A stretch of DNA of 64,000 nt from Canna indica (Eukaryota; Streptophyta; Magnoliopsida; Zingiberales; Cannaceae). The stretch is from positions 78,484,501 through 78,548,500 of the forward strand of contig CP136891.1 in NCBI GenBank assembly GCA_034359265.1, written 5' to 3'. Shown here one piece after another: positions 12,601 to 25,033 of this stretch. The translations under genes and the position numbers were made by a program. Under the pieces are notes generated by a model that was not told where the DNA came from, ran no database searches, and was given only the letters and a program-made list of their open reading frames with translations. Each line of letters begins with the position of its first letter. Position 1 is the stretch's first letter.

Positions 12601-14939
12601 GGTGTTTTAACCCCAATTTCAACTGGACCAAAGCATAAAATAATATTAAATAAATTTCAAGAATATACCTCCACGACTAGAGACTGATGTGATTGCAAAA
12701 TGTTTCTGAGATCATCTACTTCTTGGACTATCATTGTGCAATTAGAACATCCAGAGAAATGAAGCATAACTAACCATTTATTTGGACTAGTATTGCCAAG
12801 GAAGGATGACAAAGAGTTTTCTGATATCAAACCATACTTCTGCCTCTCGGGAGGTAGAAAATATTCTCTTACAATAGAAGTGAAGTTTGTGAAAAAAGAT
12901 TCAAACTGCTTAAATTCTTCATATGTACATGACATCCTACTGTCAGCACCACCATTTTCTGCTTGCTCAGGAGCACTATGATTTGCTAATGTATACTCAG
13001 GCCATGCTGGACTTCCTAGTCCATTTTCAACCCCACAGGTAAGTCCATCTTCCATACCCTGTAATGATTCAAAAAAACATGTAATAAGGAGTTCCACTCA
13101 TTGCATGCCATCTACTTCTGAGCCACAAGGTATTTGATATTCAAAGGGAAAAACAACCTCATTATGTTCCATGTGGAAGTCTTCCACTAAGTCTCCAGGA
13201 ATACTTTGCCCAGTTATGCCAACTGCAATACATTATTACATTAAGAACCTTTTACCAAAACAATTATGTATATTAGTACAGAATAATGTGGTACCAACAA
13301 AAAATATGTCCAAATTTTGATAACTACAACAGGTGAAGTTTCTAATAAGTAACTGAAAAGGAAGCAGAGGAAGGGACAGGACATGCTCTCTCTTAGCTTA
13401 GAGTGGCAAGAGATTCAATATGTTATCATTATATGCACAACCGCTTCCAAAGAATATACTTAGCAAAGAAATTGAAATGTAGAAGAAGTAAATTTGATTA
13501 GATCTATGGAGGACTAATGGAGCAGGGTTACATGGCTTAAAAACAACACTTATCAAATATCTTAATATGAATCCTTAACTAAAATGATGCAGTTTAAGTG
13601 TTACTACAACACCAAACAGATGTTGGACAAGAAATAGCAGCCTAATGCTTCATGAAAATGAACTCCTAGATTATTTTTATACCGTAAAGATAATTACATA
13701 ACCCCTTTACCATAATTTATTTGTAATAATATTTAAATTGTCATTTAGTTTTAGCATATTCCAATAGCAAGATATTAATGTTAGATAAGGGTTAGTTCTA
13801 TATGTGATATTCTGCTTATGTAAAGTAAGAAGACCTGAAATGAGCCATCAATATGGCAAGAGATTAAGTTAAGATGGAAAACCATTCTCTGAATTATTAT
13901 ATGAGGACATAGGAGTCTCATAATTTCCATTATTCTTCCTGCGCAACAGTTCAGCTGACCATCCACAGAACTCAAGGAGAAGAACAGCTTTATCTGTTGA
14001 TTGGAAAAAGTTCTCTACGTCTTTCAGGGTATTCAGGGACTTTAGAGGAACCTCCTCAGGCTTAAGTGATAGAAAATAATTAACTGAAGATATTATATTT
14101 TCTGCACGTCGTCTCCCATGATATCTATGTGGCATAGAATTGTGATAGTAGAATAACGTTATTTCCTCCGTAGCACCAAGAACATCAGCTAGCATCTTCT
14201 CAGAACTCTTGTATATAACCATTAATTTTAGAAAGTCAAGTTCCTCTCTATTAGCCACCAAGTGAGCCACTTCCTTCATTAGAGATCGTGCTTCTCCAGA
14301 CCCTGTAGAAAAAGTAGAGCAATCATCAAACTTGGCACCAAAAGTACCATTAAGAAAACATCACGTACTCTTTAGATCATTTAGCACTCTTCAAATACAT
14401 CCAAGTCCGAAACAAATATCACAACACTCTCAAATGAAAATTAAGTTATCTAGGTGTCTGTATGAGCAAAAGCCGACTCCTTTTAGATCATTTAACAGCA
14501 TTTGTCATCAAAGCAGAGCAAATAAGTATATCTGGCTTGTTCCGCACAATCTCAAGAATTGCTTTGATGATCATATAGCCATTAGATACTAACAAGACAC
14601 ATAAAACTTAAATTTAAGTAGCTTACAGGGTGCCTTCTAATTGTCCTGAAAAGCTATCTTCTTGACCGAGCATTAAGAAAGAAAGAACATCAGAGAGGAG
14701 AGGCCAAGAGGCTTACAAGGGACGGTGACCATCAGGAGGATTTTTCGATGGAGACGGATCTGTGACGAGAAATTTCTCTTAGTAAGGATCGCCCATTCCA
14801 GTGTGGAGTCGGAACTCCTGCCGCTGCTCGACTCGCCTCCCAGATCGGTGAGAGCCTCAGAGGGATAAGAGAACGAAAAGGATGAGAGGATCACGGGGAG
14901 GAGGACTAGGAGGCGGAGGAGGAGCTGCGGCCGCCCCAT
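3622..14939 (-). CDS. Secretory-pathway thioredoxin-like protein with C-terminal AlgH/UPF0301 (DUF179) domain
   Basis: Eight exons join in frame to 1204 residues: 14939-14717, 14302-13883, 13222-13158, 13058-12669, 10579-8974, 8148-8051, 6435-6294 and 4292-3622. The ATG at 14939 is chosen because a Leu-rich signal peptide (about residues 1-29) follows directly. A first thioredoxin-like stretch starts at W-S-G-E (75-78), where redox cysteines are absent. A second holds C-S-N-C (340-343). A long acidic, low-complexity linker follows. A third holds W-C-G-F-C (Cys 864 and 867), a good thioredoxin active site. The DUF179/AlgH domain fills about 1050-1200 and shows GSILVAT, GLIINK, YGGPV and FLGFSSWGYDQL. 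The layout matches the Arabidopsis At3g19780-type protein as I remember it. Oxidoreductase activity in the ER or secretory lumen is inferred. The DUF179 role is unknown. Introns are large and carry several transposons. Confidence 0.93.
4930..5525. mobile_element. Possible CACTA-type fragment in intron 7 of the thioredoxin/DUF179 gene
   Basis: A GC-richer island with repeated GGCGCC, GCGCCGGTTTCC and GTGCCA motifs sits in an AT-rich intron. Its right end, read on the minus strand, starts CACTACAAAAA, like a CACTA terminus. No matching left terminus is visible; the TTGTAGTG at about 4989 points the same way as the right end. This is a fragment at best. Confidence 0.35.
5639..6075 (+). mobile_element. 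Non-autonomous ACCGGTAT-family element, copy 1
   Basis: The ends are inverted: ATGGTTTCAAATAC at the left and GTATTTTAAACCAT at the right. The interior is full of CCGGTAT and GGGCGGTATT motifs that pair with one another, next to a TTTTTTGAAAAA block. The right part holds GTACCGGT motifs. It has no coding capacity. It lies in intron 7 of the thioredoxin/DUF179 gene. Two relatives lie in the Spinster-like gene (53517-53904 and 54165-57300). I could not define a target duplication, so the superfamily is open. Confidence 0.7.
11351..11671 (+). mobile_element. TRIM (terminal-repeat retrotransposon in miniature)
   Basis: Two direct repeats of about 118 bp, both starting TGTTAAAGTC, lie at 11351-11468 and 11554-11671. 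They flank some 85 bp. The left repeat ends CTAACA and is followed at once by TGATATCAAAGC, which differs from the initiator-tRNA-Met primer site TGGTATCAGAGC at two positions. A GTGGGGG tract precedes the right repeat, as expected for a polypurine tract. The right terminus has decayed and no target duplication could be read. It lies in intron 4 of the thioredoxin/DUF179 gene. Confidence 0.75.
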
Positions 14940-17712
14940 CTGGCTCGCCCTCGGCGGCGACACCTTCAACGGGGTTCTGGGGACCAGAGTGGGTTAGTCC
15001 ATGCCCGTCGCTCGTTTGGGGAAGGCTTGCCGCTTAAATGGATTCGACCGGATGCGTGCCCAAACCGGATCGAGTTCAGTTGTCCGTGCCCGTGTTGCTT
15101 TCCACGGGTGCGCTGACCCTGCTGTTGTAGTTGATAAGGGGACGGGATGAGTTAATTATGCCATGTTAGGCTTTTATTTTTAGGATGATGGTAGGGGATT
15201 TAGAGGGGTTAGAAATTCTATCAAATCCTATCAAATTTCTTAGATCTTTATTTCACCATTTGGGTTAACATGTATTGATTAGTATTGTGCAAAACAAATA
15301 CGGTATAATTCCTTATCTCGTATTGACTTATACTTATCGTGTCCTATGTGAACTAATACACGTACTAAATGCACCCAAAAAACTTCACGAACAATTATGT
15401 TCTTTAGGTTGGACTTGTTCAATCTATGGCTATGCATGGTACCAGATAGAATCAGAATCAATTGAAACATATTCAATCGGGTAGGTTTTCGATAGACCCG
15501 ATTTGAATTCGAGTAGGGTTTGAAAAAAAAATTAAGAAATCGATGAAAATTGATTTCAGTTCCAGATCCAATACATCGGATACCCTAAACTAATATATGA
15601 AACATGTATCTTGCTGGAACATGTTCATTTATATATTTCAGAGTACAAATTTCAACATGATACTCGAAACCTACACTCTGGAACAAATACCATGTTTGAA
15701 CTTGTTCATTTACAAATTTTAAAATATAAGTTTCAACAGAGTACTCGAGATCGATAACACCATAGGTTCCAAATAAGATTTGGTTCTAAATTTTAATAGG
15801 GTAAAATTCGGTTCCAAAACATAAGAATTGATTATATACATGATAAAATTTGAATATTATGAAAATTACAAAGTATATGACCCGTCCACCCCTAATAGGA
15901 CAATTAATATACCACGGTTCACTTACATATGTTCAGAAAAATAAACATATCAAAAAATTAAAAATAATACTTTGTTCGCATTCAATTTGTTGAGTCCGAT
16001 CATTTTTCTTTTCCAAAATTTGGATTTCCTCTACTAGCATTTACTTAAAAATCGATGCAAATCCATCACTGCATGAATATCATCACACACAAAGCTCGTA
16101 TTCACTGGGATTTTGAGGATCATGACCTAAATTTGGAAATAATATTATTATTTCAATGTACATAGTTTTAAATTATTCTAAGATTCTGTACTAAGACTTT
16201 GTTCATAAATATGATTAAAACAATATTTTCAAATGCCTAAATATATCATATTTATTACATTAAATTCATGCGTGCAAAATTGTTACTAATATAAACATTC
16301 ATGAATAGAAAAATGATACAAATATAAAAATTCATGCTTAAAACACACTAAGGATTGAAATAGATAAAGATTGATATATATTGACTATATATTTCAAATT
16401 ATCTTTATATAATTTAATTGTTTAAATATTTCAATATATTATATATATAGTATTTTACTCTTTCAAAACATTGAATTGAATATTATAATATTTTTCACTG
16501 TTTGTTAATTTAAAATATAGTATATATCAATTAATTATTTGAGCGTTTTAATATTCACCATATAATTTCCCTAGTTTATAATATTAAACACTTTCAATTT
16601 ACATACTTCAAAAAATTGCTAGATTTTAAACTATATTTTATTTTCTTTGGCATTTTAAAAATTAATATCTTATTATATAAGGTAATTTAGAATATTTTAT
16701 TATTATTTGAATTGATATTAATAATAACTTTTAATTTAATCAATTGTGGGTAGCATAATTGATGGCAACATGTTGCATGTTGTCTAGACATCTAGAGTTC
16801 GAATCTTGAATGGTCATTTATTATGACTTTCTATTTTTGTTAAAAAAAATAACTTTCAATTTAAAATTGGTCAGAAGACAAATTGTAAAAAGTGGGAAAT
16901 TCGGATTTTCGAGCATAAAACTCCTACAGCTCATGGCTTCTCCTATACCAAAATTTCCAGTATAATTTAATACTTCAGTTCATCTATGTATGAGTACTCT
17001 GCTTGAAATTTATAAATTCAAAAGTTTGTAACTTTCGTGATCATTGCAAGTTTATAAATTCAAATGTTAGCATTTTTCCCCAACACAGTCTCTCTGTTTA
17101 TTTCTTATTTATTTACTCAATAGCGAATAACCCACAGTCAGATCCAGTAAATTATATATTAAGACGTTACTGCTCAGTCAAGTCTTTTTCTCATATTTGC
17201 ACAACACCCTTTTTCTTGAGGAATTGGTGATGTTTCAGGTTTGTGCATAGGTTTTCTGCAGCAGCAAATTCAATTACAAGATTTCTCTTCATTTTGCAAA
17301 AAAAAGAATGCTTTTTTTCATCTCTGCACATTAGATTTACCAGTAAAAACTAAAAGGGGAGTTTTGAATAGTGATTAGTTGTGCAAAGAAATAGACCATG
17401 AAGGAAGAATTAAAATAAAAAAATTGGCATTTCCATTAAACCAGTTTGCTACTCACACAAGATACATTACAACCAAAAACTTATAGACCCATAGTGGTCA
17501 ATAACAGTAATCACTGACATCTATGGGAAAAAAAATGGAGAACCATAATAATTCATTTGGAGCATGCTGAAACAACACCACCACCAGCCAAATTATTAGG
17601 GAATCTGCAAACAGATTAAGAAGAATAGGTACCTTCTCAGAAAAGCAAGTGCCAGTAGTAATAGTAGTATACAAAGTACAAGAGCAAAAGACTAACCTCA
17701 TTAAGTTACAGA
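14940..17712. other. Intergenic region between two minus-strand genes
   Basis: The left end should hold the promoter and 5' UTR of the thioredoxin/DUF179 gene and is GC-rich up to about 15130. The rest is AT-rich with no gene recognised. The part from about 17400 is probably the 3' UTR of the hydroxylase gene. Confidence 0.55.
16738..16850 (+). mobile_element. Possible tRNA-derived SINE
   Basis: A box-A-like stretch (GTAGCATAATTGATGGCA) is followed about 35 bases later by a box-B-like GTTCGAATC, and the segment ends in an A-rich tail. This spacing is that of tRNA-derived SINEs. No target duplication was established and the match is short, so this is tentative. Confidence 0.3.
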
Positions 17713-19295
17713 TCAATTTTTGTGATCTGAGCTTTTTGTAGGTGGCAAAGTGCCAAAGACAATGTCCCAGAATGAAGAAGTTATTCCAAACCCCATAGTT
17801 TGCATTCTGAAGTGATGGTTTAGATGATATCGCTGGAGGAAGAAAGCATTTCCTTTTAAGAACCACATCCTGAATTTCACAAAATTAATGCAATCATTTT
17901 CACTCTTACCTTCATATGTTTAGCTGGGTCTTTGGATGGTTGTCCATGATGTAGAAAATAGTGAGTGCAGTCATATGTAACATATCCCAATAGGACGCCA
18001 GCAAATAGGGCAGGAGTGGTTGATGGTGTCGTGATTAGTTTCAACAAATTCCAAAACTGAAAGACATGTTAAACAGTATGAACCTCAGGCGACAAAAGAA
18101 AACCTTTTCTGTTTACAGTAAAGAATTAATACTCTCTTCAGCAACTATATCCTTAGGATACTAAACATGATAAACTCATTAGTTTGACAAAGTTTGATGC
18201 TTTGATGAATATCCGCAGCTATAAAAGTAAGTATTAACATACCGGTACACACAAAATGGCTGTAGCAGCAGGTGGAAATACAAGGCGCATACGATCCATG
18301 GGGTGCTTGTGATGGCATCCATGAAGAAGATAATGAATTGTGTTCGCGCTGAATCATTAAGAAGAAATTCTCACAGGACTTGTGAAGCTTATGTGAATTA
18401 TTATAGAAACGATCTGATACGGATAATTACACAAAGAATGTACAGATATTTTACCAATAGCTTTTTGTTTTCATGTGGAAAAGGAAGCGATGCAAAGTAT
18501 ATTCCATCAAGGTCCAGAGTAATACTCCCATGAACACCAACACGGCTACTTCAGGGAGTGTGTTGCCCATTCTATAAGACATGTTCGCAAACCAACAAAC
18601 AACCGGCAGCCAGACCACTGGAATGGCCCACCACACTGTTCGTGTTAATGCCTGATAGTTGCAATGCAAATAATTAGAACAAGTTACTACATATAACACA
18701 GAATAATTATTCCATAACTCTTGATAACATATTACCTCCATAAAGCTATTTTCAAAAAATCGTGGACCTTCCTTGGTAACAATAGGCCGGTGAACCCATT
18801 CATCGTAATCTTCTCCAAGATGGCCAACCTTTATATATTTGCAATAGCAAGAGAAAAAGAGAGTGCTTGAAAATTCAAATCGATCTTGGGTGATAGTAAC
18901 TAATTTGTTTTCTCATGGAATTCCATTGATGATATCATATCATTCAAGAATGCAAAGTATATAGCATCAAGATTGATAAACCAGTAAATTGGTCCTACAT
19001 AGTGGCCTCCTTGGAGATCAATGTAAAAATGAAACTTATTATTGCCAGATAACATAGTATGTATGAAAACTGATTAGGAGAAAAACTCTCTATTCACAAA
19101 ATACAAGTTCTATAAGTAATCAACATTTGGTACAATAACTATTACATATTGGCGAGGTATGGAGGATAAAAATCAGCATTTAATTTTCCATATAGTTTGT
19201 ACAAAAAAAGAAAACCACACAAGACATCATCTTCATGATTTTACCTGGAAAACGAGAGGCTTATTCAAATCAACTGAGTATCCTTTAGCAACCAT
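17713..19295 (-). CDS. FAH: Fatty acid 2-hydroxylase (plant FAH type, without cytochrome b5 domain)
   Basis: Six coding exons join in frame to 237 residues: 19295-19245, 18828-18736, 18651-18455, 18348-18243, 18056-17910 and 17832-17713. The length equals that of Arabidopsis FAH1 and FAH2. The enzyme adds the 2-hydroxyl group to very-long-chain fatty acids of sphingolipids in the ER membrane, using electrons from a separate cytochrome b5. The di-iron histidines are present: HRFLFH (102-107), H119, HGCHHKH (123-129), HYFLHH (181-186) and YHLNHH (200-205). Hydrophobic segments surround them. The ATG follows an acceptor at about 19317. A matching donor at 19890/19889 (AAAG then GTATTTG) implies a non-coding first exon near 19890-20000, so the 5' UTR carries an intron. 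At the exon 3/4 junction the protein reads Y-C-A-N where I expect Y-W-G-N. Confidence 0.95.
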
Positions 19296-19890
19296 TTTTG
19301 TTTTATTTATGCTGCAATGACATATACATATTTAATGCGTCACTTTGTGCTACAGGCACTATATAAACACCTAGTTCTGAGTCGATTCAATTGAAAAAAT
19401 GTCCGAGATAAAGAAAAAAACATCATTTCAAAATTCAAACAACAGAGCTCAACTGGGTATCTGAATCATTTCAAGAAAAAAAGAACATTTCAAGTGTAAA
19501 TCAACTCTACAATATAGAACACTTAAATTCATTTCCAAAAGTAAAGAAAGTTAACAATCCAAAAGTAGTAAGAACGGCATTTATAGGAAATAAATAAACA
19601 AAAATAAAATTTTATAGAAGTCAAGAGAATAAAACTTCGGAAGAAACGAAAAATGGATTTGAGATCCGAAATCTGCGACTTGACGCCCAGGCTTTAAGGA
19701 GTTCTACTCCAAGTAAGAGTCGTAAGACCCAATAAATCGATCCACCCAGAAGAAGATGAACAAATCACCAAAAGGCAAACGCCGCGGGGAACCAAAACCC
19801 CTTTGGCGATCAACCACTCAACCACAGCCCGTGCCAGAAACCACAAATCGCCATCAGAATCATCTAGTGAGACTAGGGCAAGCAAATACC

Positions 19891-21405
19891 TTTACAATGG
19901 TATGATATGTGAAGGAGGTCGAGAACCGTGGAGAGCGCCTCGTTCCCTCTACGGTTCATCAAAAGTTCGCCGCAAGGAGGACGATGGCAATTCCACCCTA
20001 TTTAACTGCGTCGTTATTTTCTTGATCAAACAAATTGGAGGTGGTCAACAACGTCGCTGGCCACAGAACAACCGTTATTTTCTCCACAATCGAATCTGCG
20101 CCGTCAATTTCCCGACCGTTATTGTCTCGGTGCGCCATGGGATTTCGCGGTAACCAAAGATAGGGAGCCAGGATTACTGCATCAACGATTCAACGTTATT
20201 TTGGAAGCCTTGTCCAAAATAAGGACGGAAATTCTGAGAAGAACAAGCAATGCCTTCCATTGTTAGGGCTCGAGAGATTTGGAAGGTCTTGTTTAACGTT
20301 ATTCTTCAGTCACGCATAGCTCAAACATTAGTTTGTCACTCTGTTCTAATAAGATTAGACTGAATTTATTACATCATACATGAGGAGTTACTACTTACTA
20401 TGATCAATCATATAGATTTTTAAAAAAATATCAATGATACTTATTACTGTAAAAATAATCTTTGTTTTTTTTGTTATTTTAAATTATTTCATAGCTAATA
20501 TATAATTATTTTAAAATTAAAATCAATATTAACACCAAATATGAATCTTTAAAATTTCTCAAAATTAAATATGATCTTTAAAATTATCGAAATCAAATTC
20601 AAATTCATAAAATTCTCAATATACTTGTGTACTTTCAAGTAAAATGATCATTTGATCATGAAAATATATCCTAATTTTTTTATTTAAAAAATCGTAAAAA
20701 TTTTAAACCAATGAATGAAATTTTTGACGATTTTTGAGATTTTTATGGTAAAAAATAAATCAACTATTCTAAAATCTTTAAAAAAAAACCAAAAAAAAGT
20801 TTATTCACTAATTTGGATTAACTCAATATAGTTTGGATTAACAACCTAAACAGAATAACAGTAACAGCACAATAATTATACCGATTTTAGCTTTTATTTT
20901 CAACTTAATAATAATAATAATTTGTCTAATAAAGCAGGGTCATAGAGTTGGAAGGTCAAAATTGAGGCGTGTTTGTTACAACTCCGTCTCCGCGGCTAAT
21001 GCGACGCAAAGTCTCTTCAACCGAGGACCGACCACCGCTCTGTCTTCGCCTCGCTTCGGCCTCTCCTTCCACTTTTCTCGCCGCATTTTGGGACTCCCTC
21101 GCCCATTTGGCACCCCAACAACCTTCGATTTTTCGACTAACTTAGTGTGAATATATTCTAATCGGGAAAGCCTATCGGGATTTACTCCTGAAGCTAGATC
21201 TGTTGGTCTAGGTTTGGTTTTTTCTTCCGTACTCATTGCCTAGTTCTTCGAATTTTGGATTCAATTCATTTCCCCGCTATTGCGAGTTTTTGAGTTTGAA
21301 TCCTTTATCGGCCCGGGAAGTTTATGTAGTTGCGGTTGTGGATGCTTGAAGGTTTACATTTTTGTGGAAAGTTGTCTTATTTATTTTGAAGGGACAGGTG
21401 AATAT
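19891..21405. other. Divergent promoter region between FAH (-) and the LysM gene (+)
   Basis: The left end should contain the untranslated first exon and promoter of the hydroxylase gene; the right end, GC-richer from about 20960, the leader of the LysM gene. The middle (20330-20950) is AT-rich with nothing recognised. No TATA box was assigned with confidence. Confidence 0.5.
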
Positions 21406-24400
21406 ATGGCCTCGGAAATGCTCATGGAAAGGAGCAGGAGGGATTCTCAACTCTTCTCCAATGGCTTCTTGGATGACCTCCGCGTTCGTCCGAGAGAGGC
21501 CGACGTCATTCCGACGATCCCCGTGTCCTCGTCTTTGTCTCCATCGTCGTCGTCGCGGTCTTCGTCTCCCAGTTCGACTCCTGGATCAAATTGTATCCAT
21601 CATCGTGTCTCAAAGATGGATACTCTTGCTGGTGTTGCGATCAAGTATGGCGTTGAGGTACTTAAAGTTCTCTTTCATTGCCTTATAGCTTTATACTTGT
21701 GATCATAATTGAATCTTTGTTTTCCGTTTGATTGGGTTGATGAAATAAACAATGCACACGACATTTAACGTTTTTAGTAGAATTTTGGGTCAAAGTTGAT
21801 TTATAAGGGATTTTGGTAGGTTGTATCTGAAATAATTGAAGTAACACTCTTCTTTTGATCAATTTTCTTTTTTTTGCTATTCATGGCTGAGAACAAGTCG
21901 GTTAATGAATGAAACAGAGAGCTCCGAATAAGTAAAAAAGAATCGTATTCAGCATTCCTTCAATGCCTCACATTGATCTTCCGAGCTTGACATTTATTCT
22001 TCTGTTAACTTCCTCTCTTTTTATTTATGTTTTGTTGAAAAGATCTGGCTCTTTTTTGAGGGGAATTGGCAAGCTCACAGTTTCATTTCATAGAGTTTAC
22101 AAGCTCCTTTGTCTATTATTATTATTTATTTATTTTGAAGGGTAACGGAGGGGTAAAAGGACCGCACCACCAATATCATAAATTATAGTGAATGAAAAGT
22201 ATAAAAATGACGGGGGAAATGATTTGACACGGCCAAGCAATTGAGCTTTGTTATTCATAATATCCTCCAAGGGACTGAAGTGTCTTCAAGAGCTCGGGCT
22301 TTGCTTTTACTAGGATAGAGATATCTTGCAAGCCATCAGAGAACACAGAAATCTCCTTGATATTAGCTCTTTGTTGCTTCTTTTAATTTTTTACTTTGTT
22401 AAAAATATTAATATATAGATTGGTCTCTTTCCTAACAGTTTAAACTTTTAAAAAAGTTGGTCATCCAATAAAATTTAACATAATATCATAGCAGAGATTC
22501 CTAAGTTCGAATCCTCCTAATGTCAATATTAAAAAAAATATCTCCCACCTCAATTAAGTCAATTCACTTGTTGGGCTTGGATCGATCTCCTCAAGTTCAT
22601 CTGCTCACAAGTAAGAGGAGTGTTAAGAATATAAATGTATAGATTGATCTCTTTTCGCCTTCGAATAATGTAGAGTGTAGTCCTCCCCTGCCTTCATAGT
22701 ATCACCACTCTCCTGCATGTTGATGTCATGATTATCTGCAGTCTTGGTAGAGGCTTTCCTGAGTAACTAACACCTGAGCCTTAGAGAACTTGTCCTTGAA
22801 TGTAGAGTCATTTCCATTGTTCCAGATCAGTCACAGGAAAGCAATCAAAGCCAACAACTGAATAGATAGACAGAAAACTGAGAACAAGAGGTCTAGCGAG
22901 AGAATAATAGGATATTATTGGGTATGGCATTGTAATGAGTTAGACTAATATAAGTCAGATCATGGTATTTAAGAATTATATATTTCATTTTATTATACTT
23001 AGCATTATTAACTGAACTTTATATCTTTTCATGTATTACATATGGTCATTTGTGTTTATGATTATTTAGGTTGCAGACATCAAAAAATTAAATGGATTGG
23101 TAACAGATCTTCAGATGTTTGCTCACAAGTCATTGCAGATTCCTCTGCCAGGAAGGCATCCTCCATCTCCATCTCCTTTCGTGTGCAATGATTCAGTTGA
23201 AAATGGGTACTTCTTGACTTCAGCTTCGAACTATTTTTTTATTTGGTAGCAATAGTTGCCTCTTTGAAGAACAAGTTATGATTTTTTTCAATTTCATGAT
23301 TTGGCACTTCTACAATTTCATGATTTCGATGATCTAAAAAACAGTGGTGTTTATTATATTAGCTTGCTATTTACTTTTTCTGGTTATTAATTAATCCATT
23401 TTAGAATGAAGAATATGGGAAGTTGCTTTCTTATATTGATAATTTTACTGTCCTTTTCGAAATCCTCCATCAACAGTTAAAGGCTTGTTTTCAAACATGA
23501 TGTAGAAAGACAGCTTGTCCTTTGAGAGAAAATTCTGTGGAGTTTTGACAAAATTTGGATAGCTAGGATTTTGACTTCATGCTTATACATAAAATCTTTG
23601 TGAAGGTCCATCCCTCTCTTTTTTCCAATTGACGTTTTGTAACTATACGACCTGCAGAGCTTGAGTAGTCACTTGAATGAATGTTCTATTTTAATTAACC
23701 AGGAGCTATCTTGATTCTTGAGTTCCTAACCATTTAAGTAGGTGATAAAATCTAAATTGCCCTAAACTTTATCCAACATATTCTGTGCTATGATGAGTCA
23801 TGAGTTATGCTATTATACTTTATGTGAAGCTAATTTAAATATTGATGATATAGTAGTACACTCTTCTTTCTCAATTGTAAATTATGATCAAGGCAAAATT
23901 AGTAATTTGGTGGACAGCTCCTACTCTTCATGCTTATTCGTTCTTCTTATAATTCTATTCAAATCACCTCTTGTCTCATATTTATTGAATTTATTGCAGA
24001 GAAAATTCCCCACTTAATCGTCCTTGTAACGATGTATTAGATTTGATCGAGACTTTCAATTTGAAAAGTTCTCCATCTAATGTTTCTCCAGCCATGAGTA
24101 GATTACAGGGATATTATGGTCTCACTTCCTTTAAAAGAGGGTATGGTTTTGAAGGTACTGAGATGGCAGTCTATAAAGCAGGAAGATGCTGCATGGATGA
24201 AGAGCTAACATTTAAAGAATCACCTACTTCTGCTCTACTTCAAACCAGGCATAGGAAGTCTAGAAGTCTTGTTGGGTTAATATCTGAAAATGGTGATAAA
24301 TATGCAGTTTTAGAAGCAGCGGATAATACTGACTGTGAGAGATATGTTAGGAGACGTCAAAAAACTGATGAAAGCCTATCCTATATCCCGGAACTGTGGT

Positions 24401-24717
24401 TGAAGGACGATAACAATTGCGGATTCTTAGGGAGGACTGGGAAAGGTTTAGCACCGAGGCCAAAACTAGGATTCAAGGCTGACACTACAGATGTGGGTCG
24501 CACAGGTGCCGTTCCAACTTGTGACAATGTGAAGACCGAAGCCCATGCTTCTGTAAGGAAATCATCTAGCACCTCATGTTTGCAGGACCCTGAAAACAAT
24601 TTTTCAATGTGGTCCGGGGGAAAGTGGATTTTGAATCCGGATGTCATTGCCAAGCCAATATTTGATGGCTTCCCAAAGTCCATAGGCGCGAGGAAGACCA
24701 AAACTGCTCTGGATTAG
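21406..24717 (+). CDS. LysM-domain protein (intracellular LYSMD-like)
   Basis: Three exons, 21406-21657, 23070-23206 and 24000-24717, join in frame to 368 residues. The ATG at 21406 gives MASEMLMERSRRDS, with no signal peptide. The reading frame is open further upstream, but that part looks like leader. A Ser/Pro-rich stretch (41-60) precedes one LysM domain at about 63-110, with HRVSKMDTLAGVAIKYGVEV and an IPLPGRHPPSP end. The domain is split by intron 1 exactly after YGVE. The remaining 250 residues are basic and polar, with no recognised domain, and end in a conserved-looking segment near SIGARKTKTALD. It resembles the Arabidopsis At5g08200/At5g23130 group. LysM binds N-acetylglucosamine-type glycans, but the role of this cytosolic or nuclear group is not known to me. 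It lacks the kinase or GPI features of chitin receptors. Confidence 0.93.
22397..22660 (+). mobile_element. TRIM-like element in LysM gene intron 1
   Basis: TGTTAAAAATATTAATATAT at 22397 and TGTTAAGAATATAAATGTAT at 22621 begin two short direct repeats, each followed by AGATTGRTCTCTTT. The first ends CTAACA at 22436. Between them are a primer-site-like ATATCATAGCAG and AAGTTCGAATCC. A related, more decayed sequence (AAGTTGGTCATTATATG through GTGTTAAGAATATAAATA) lies at about 4555-4800 in intron 7 of the thioredoxin/DUF179 gene. Confidence 0.5.
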
Positions 24718-24997
24718 CTATCCTCGGATCATGGCGCTGACACACGAGGCCTTCTACTGTTGGCCTTTACTGGTTAATTATATCTTCTTTTTCTTTTACA
24801 GTCGTCTTATTAACCATTAGACACTGTTTGTGCTATAAGCCTTTGTAGAGATTTCGTTGTATAAAGAGTGACTATATTTAATGAGGGAACATGAATTGTT
24901 GTATGAATGTATTAATCGACCATATTGATAAGAAAATAGCTCCATTATGTTACATTTGGCATTTTTTATAGATTTTTAATTAAAAACTCGCATAAAA

Positions 24998-25000
<3 letters not shown>

Positions 25001-25029
<29 letters not shown>
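25001..25029. repeat. (AT)n microsatellite between convergent genes
   Basis: About 29 bases of AT repeat lie in the 315-bp gap between the stop of the LysM gene and the stop of the convergent minus-strand gene, directly beside the latter. Confidence 0.9.

Positions 25030-25032
<3 letters not shown>

Positions 25033-25033
<1 letters not shown>

Noticed and set aside
13869..13883. Read-through of exon 2 of the thioredoxin/DUF179 gene to a nearby stop (GFPS)
   Set aside because: A GT donor at 13882 links in phase to exon 3 at 13222, and the chain then continues through the rest of the protein.
16738..16850. A functional tRNA gene
   Set aside because: A box-B-like GTTCGAATC is present but no cloverleaf with acceptor stem can be drawn; a SINE remnant fits better.
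17832..17870. Upstream extension of the last FAH exon (FLKGNAFFLQ before RYHLNHH)
   Set aside because: Open in frame, but a good AG acceptor directly before CGATATC joins in phase 0 to the donor at 17910 and gives the expected K-R-Y-H-L-N-H-H with the family length of 237.
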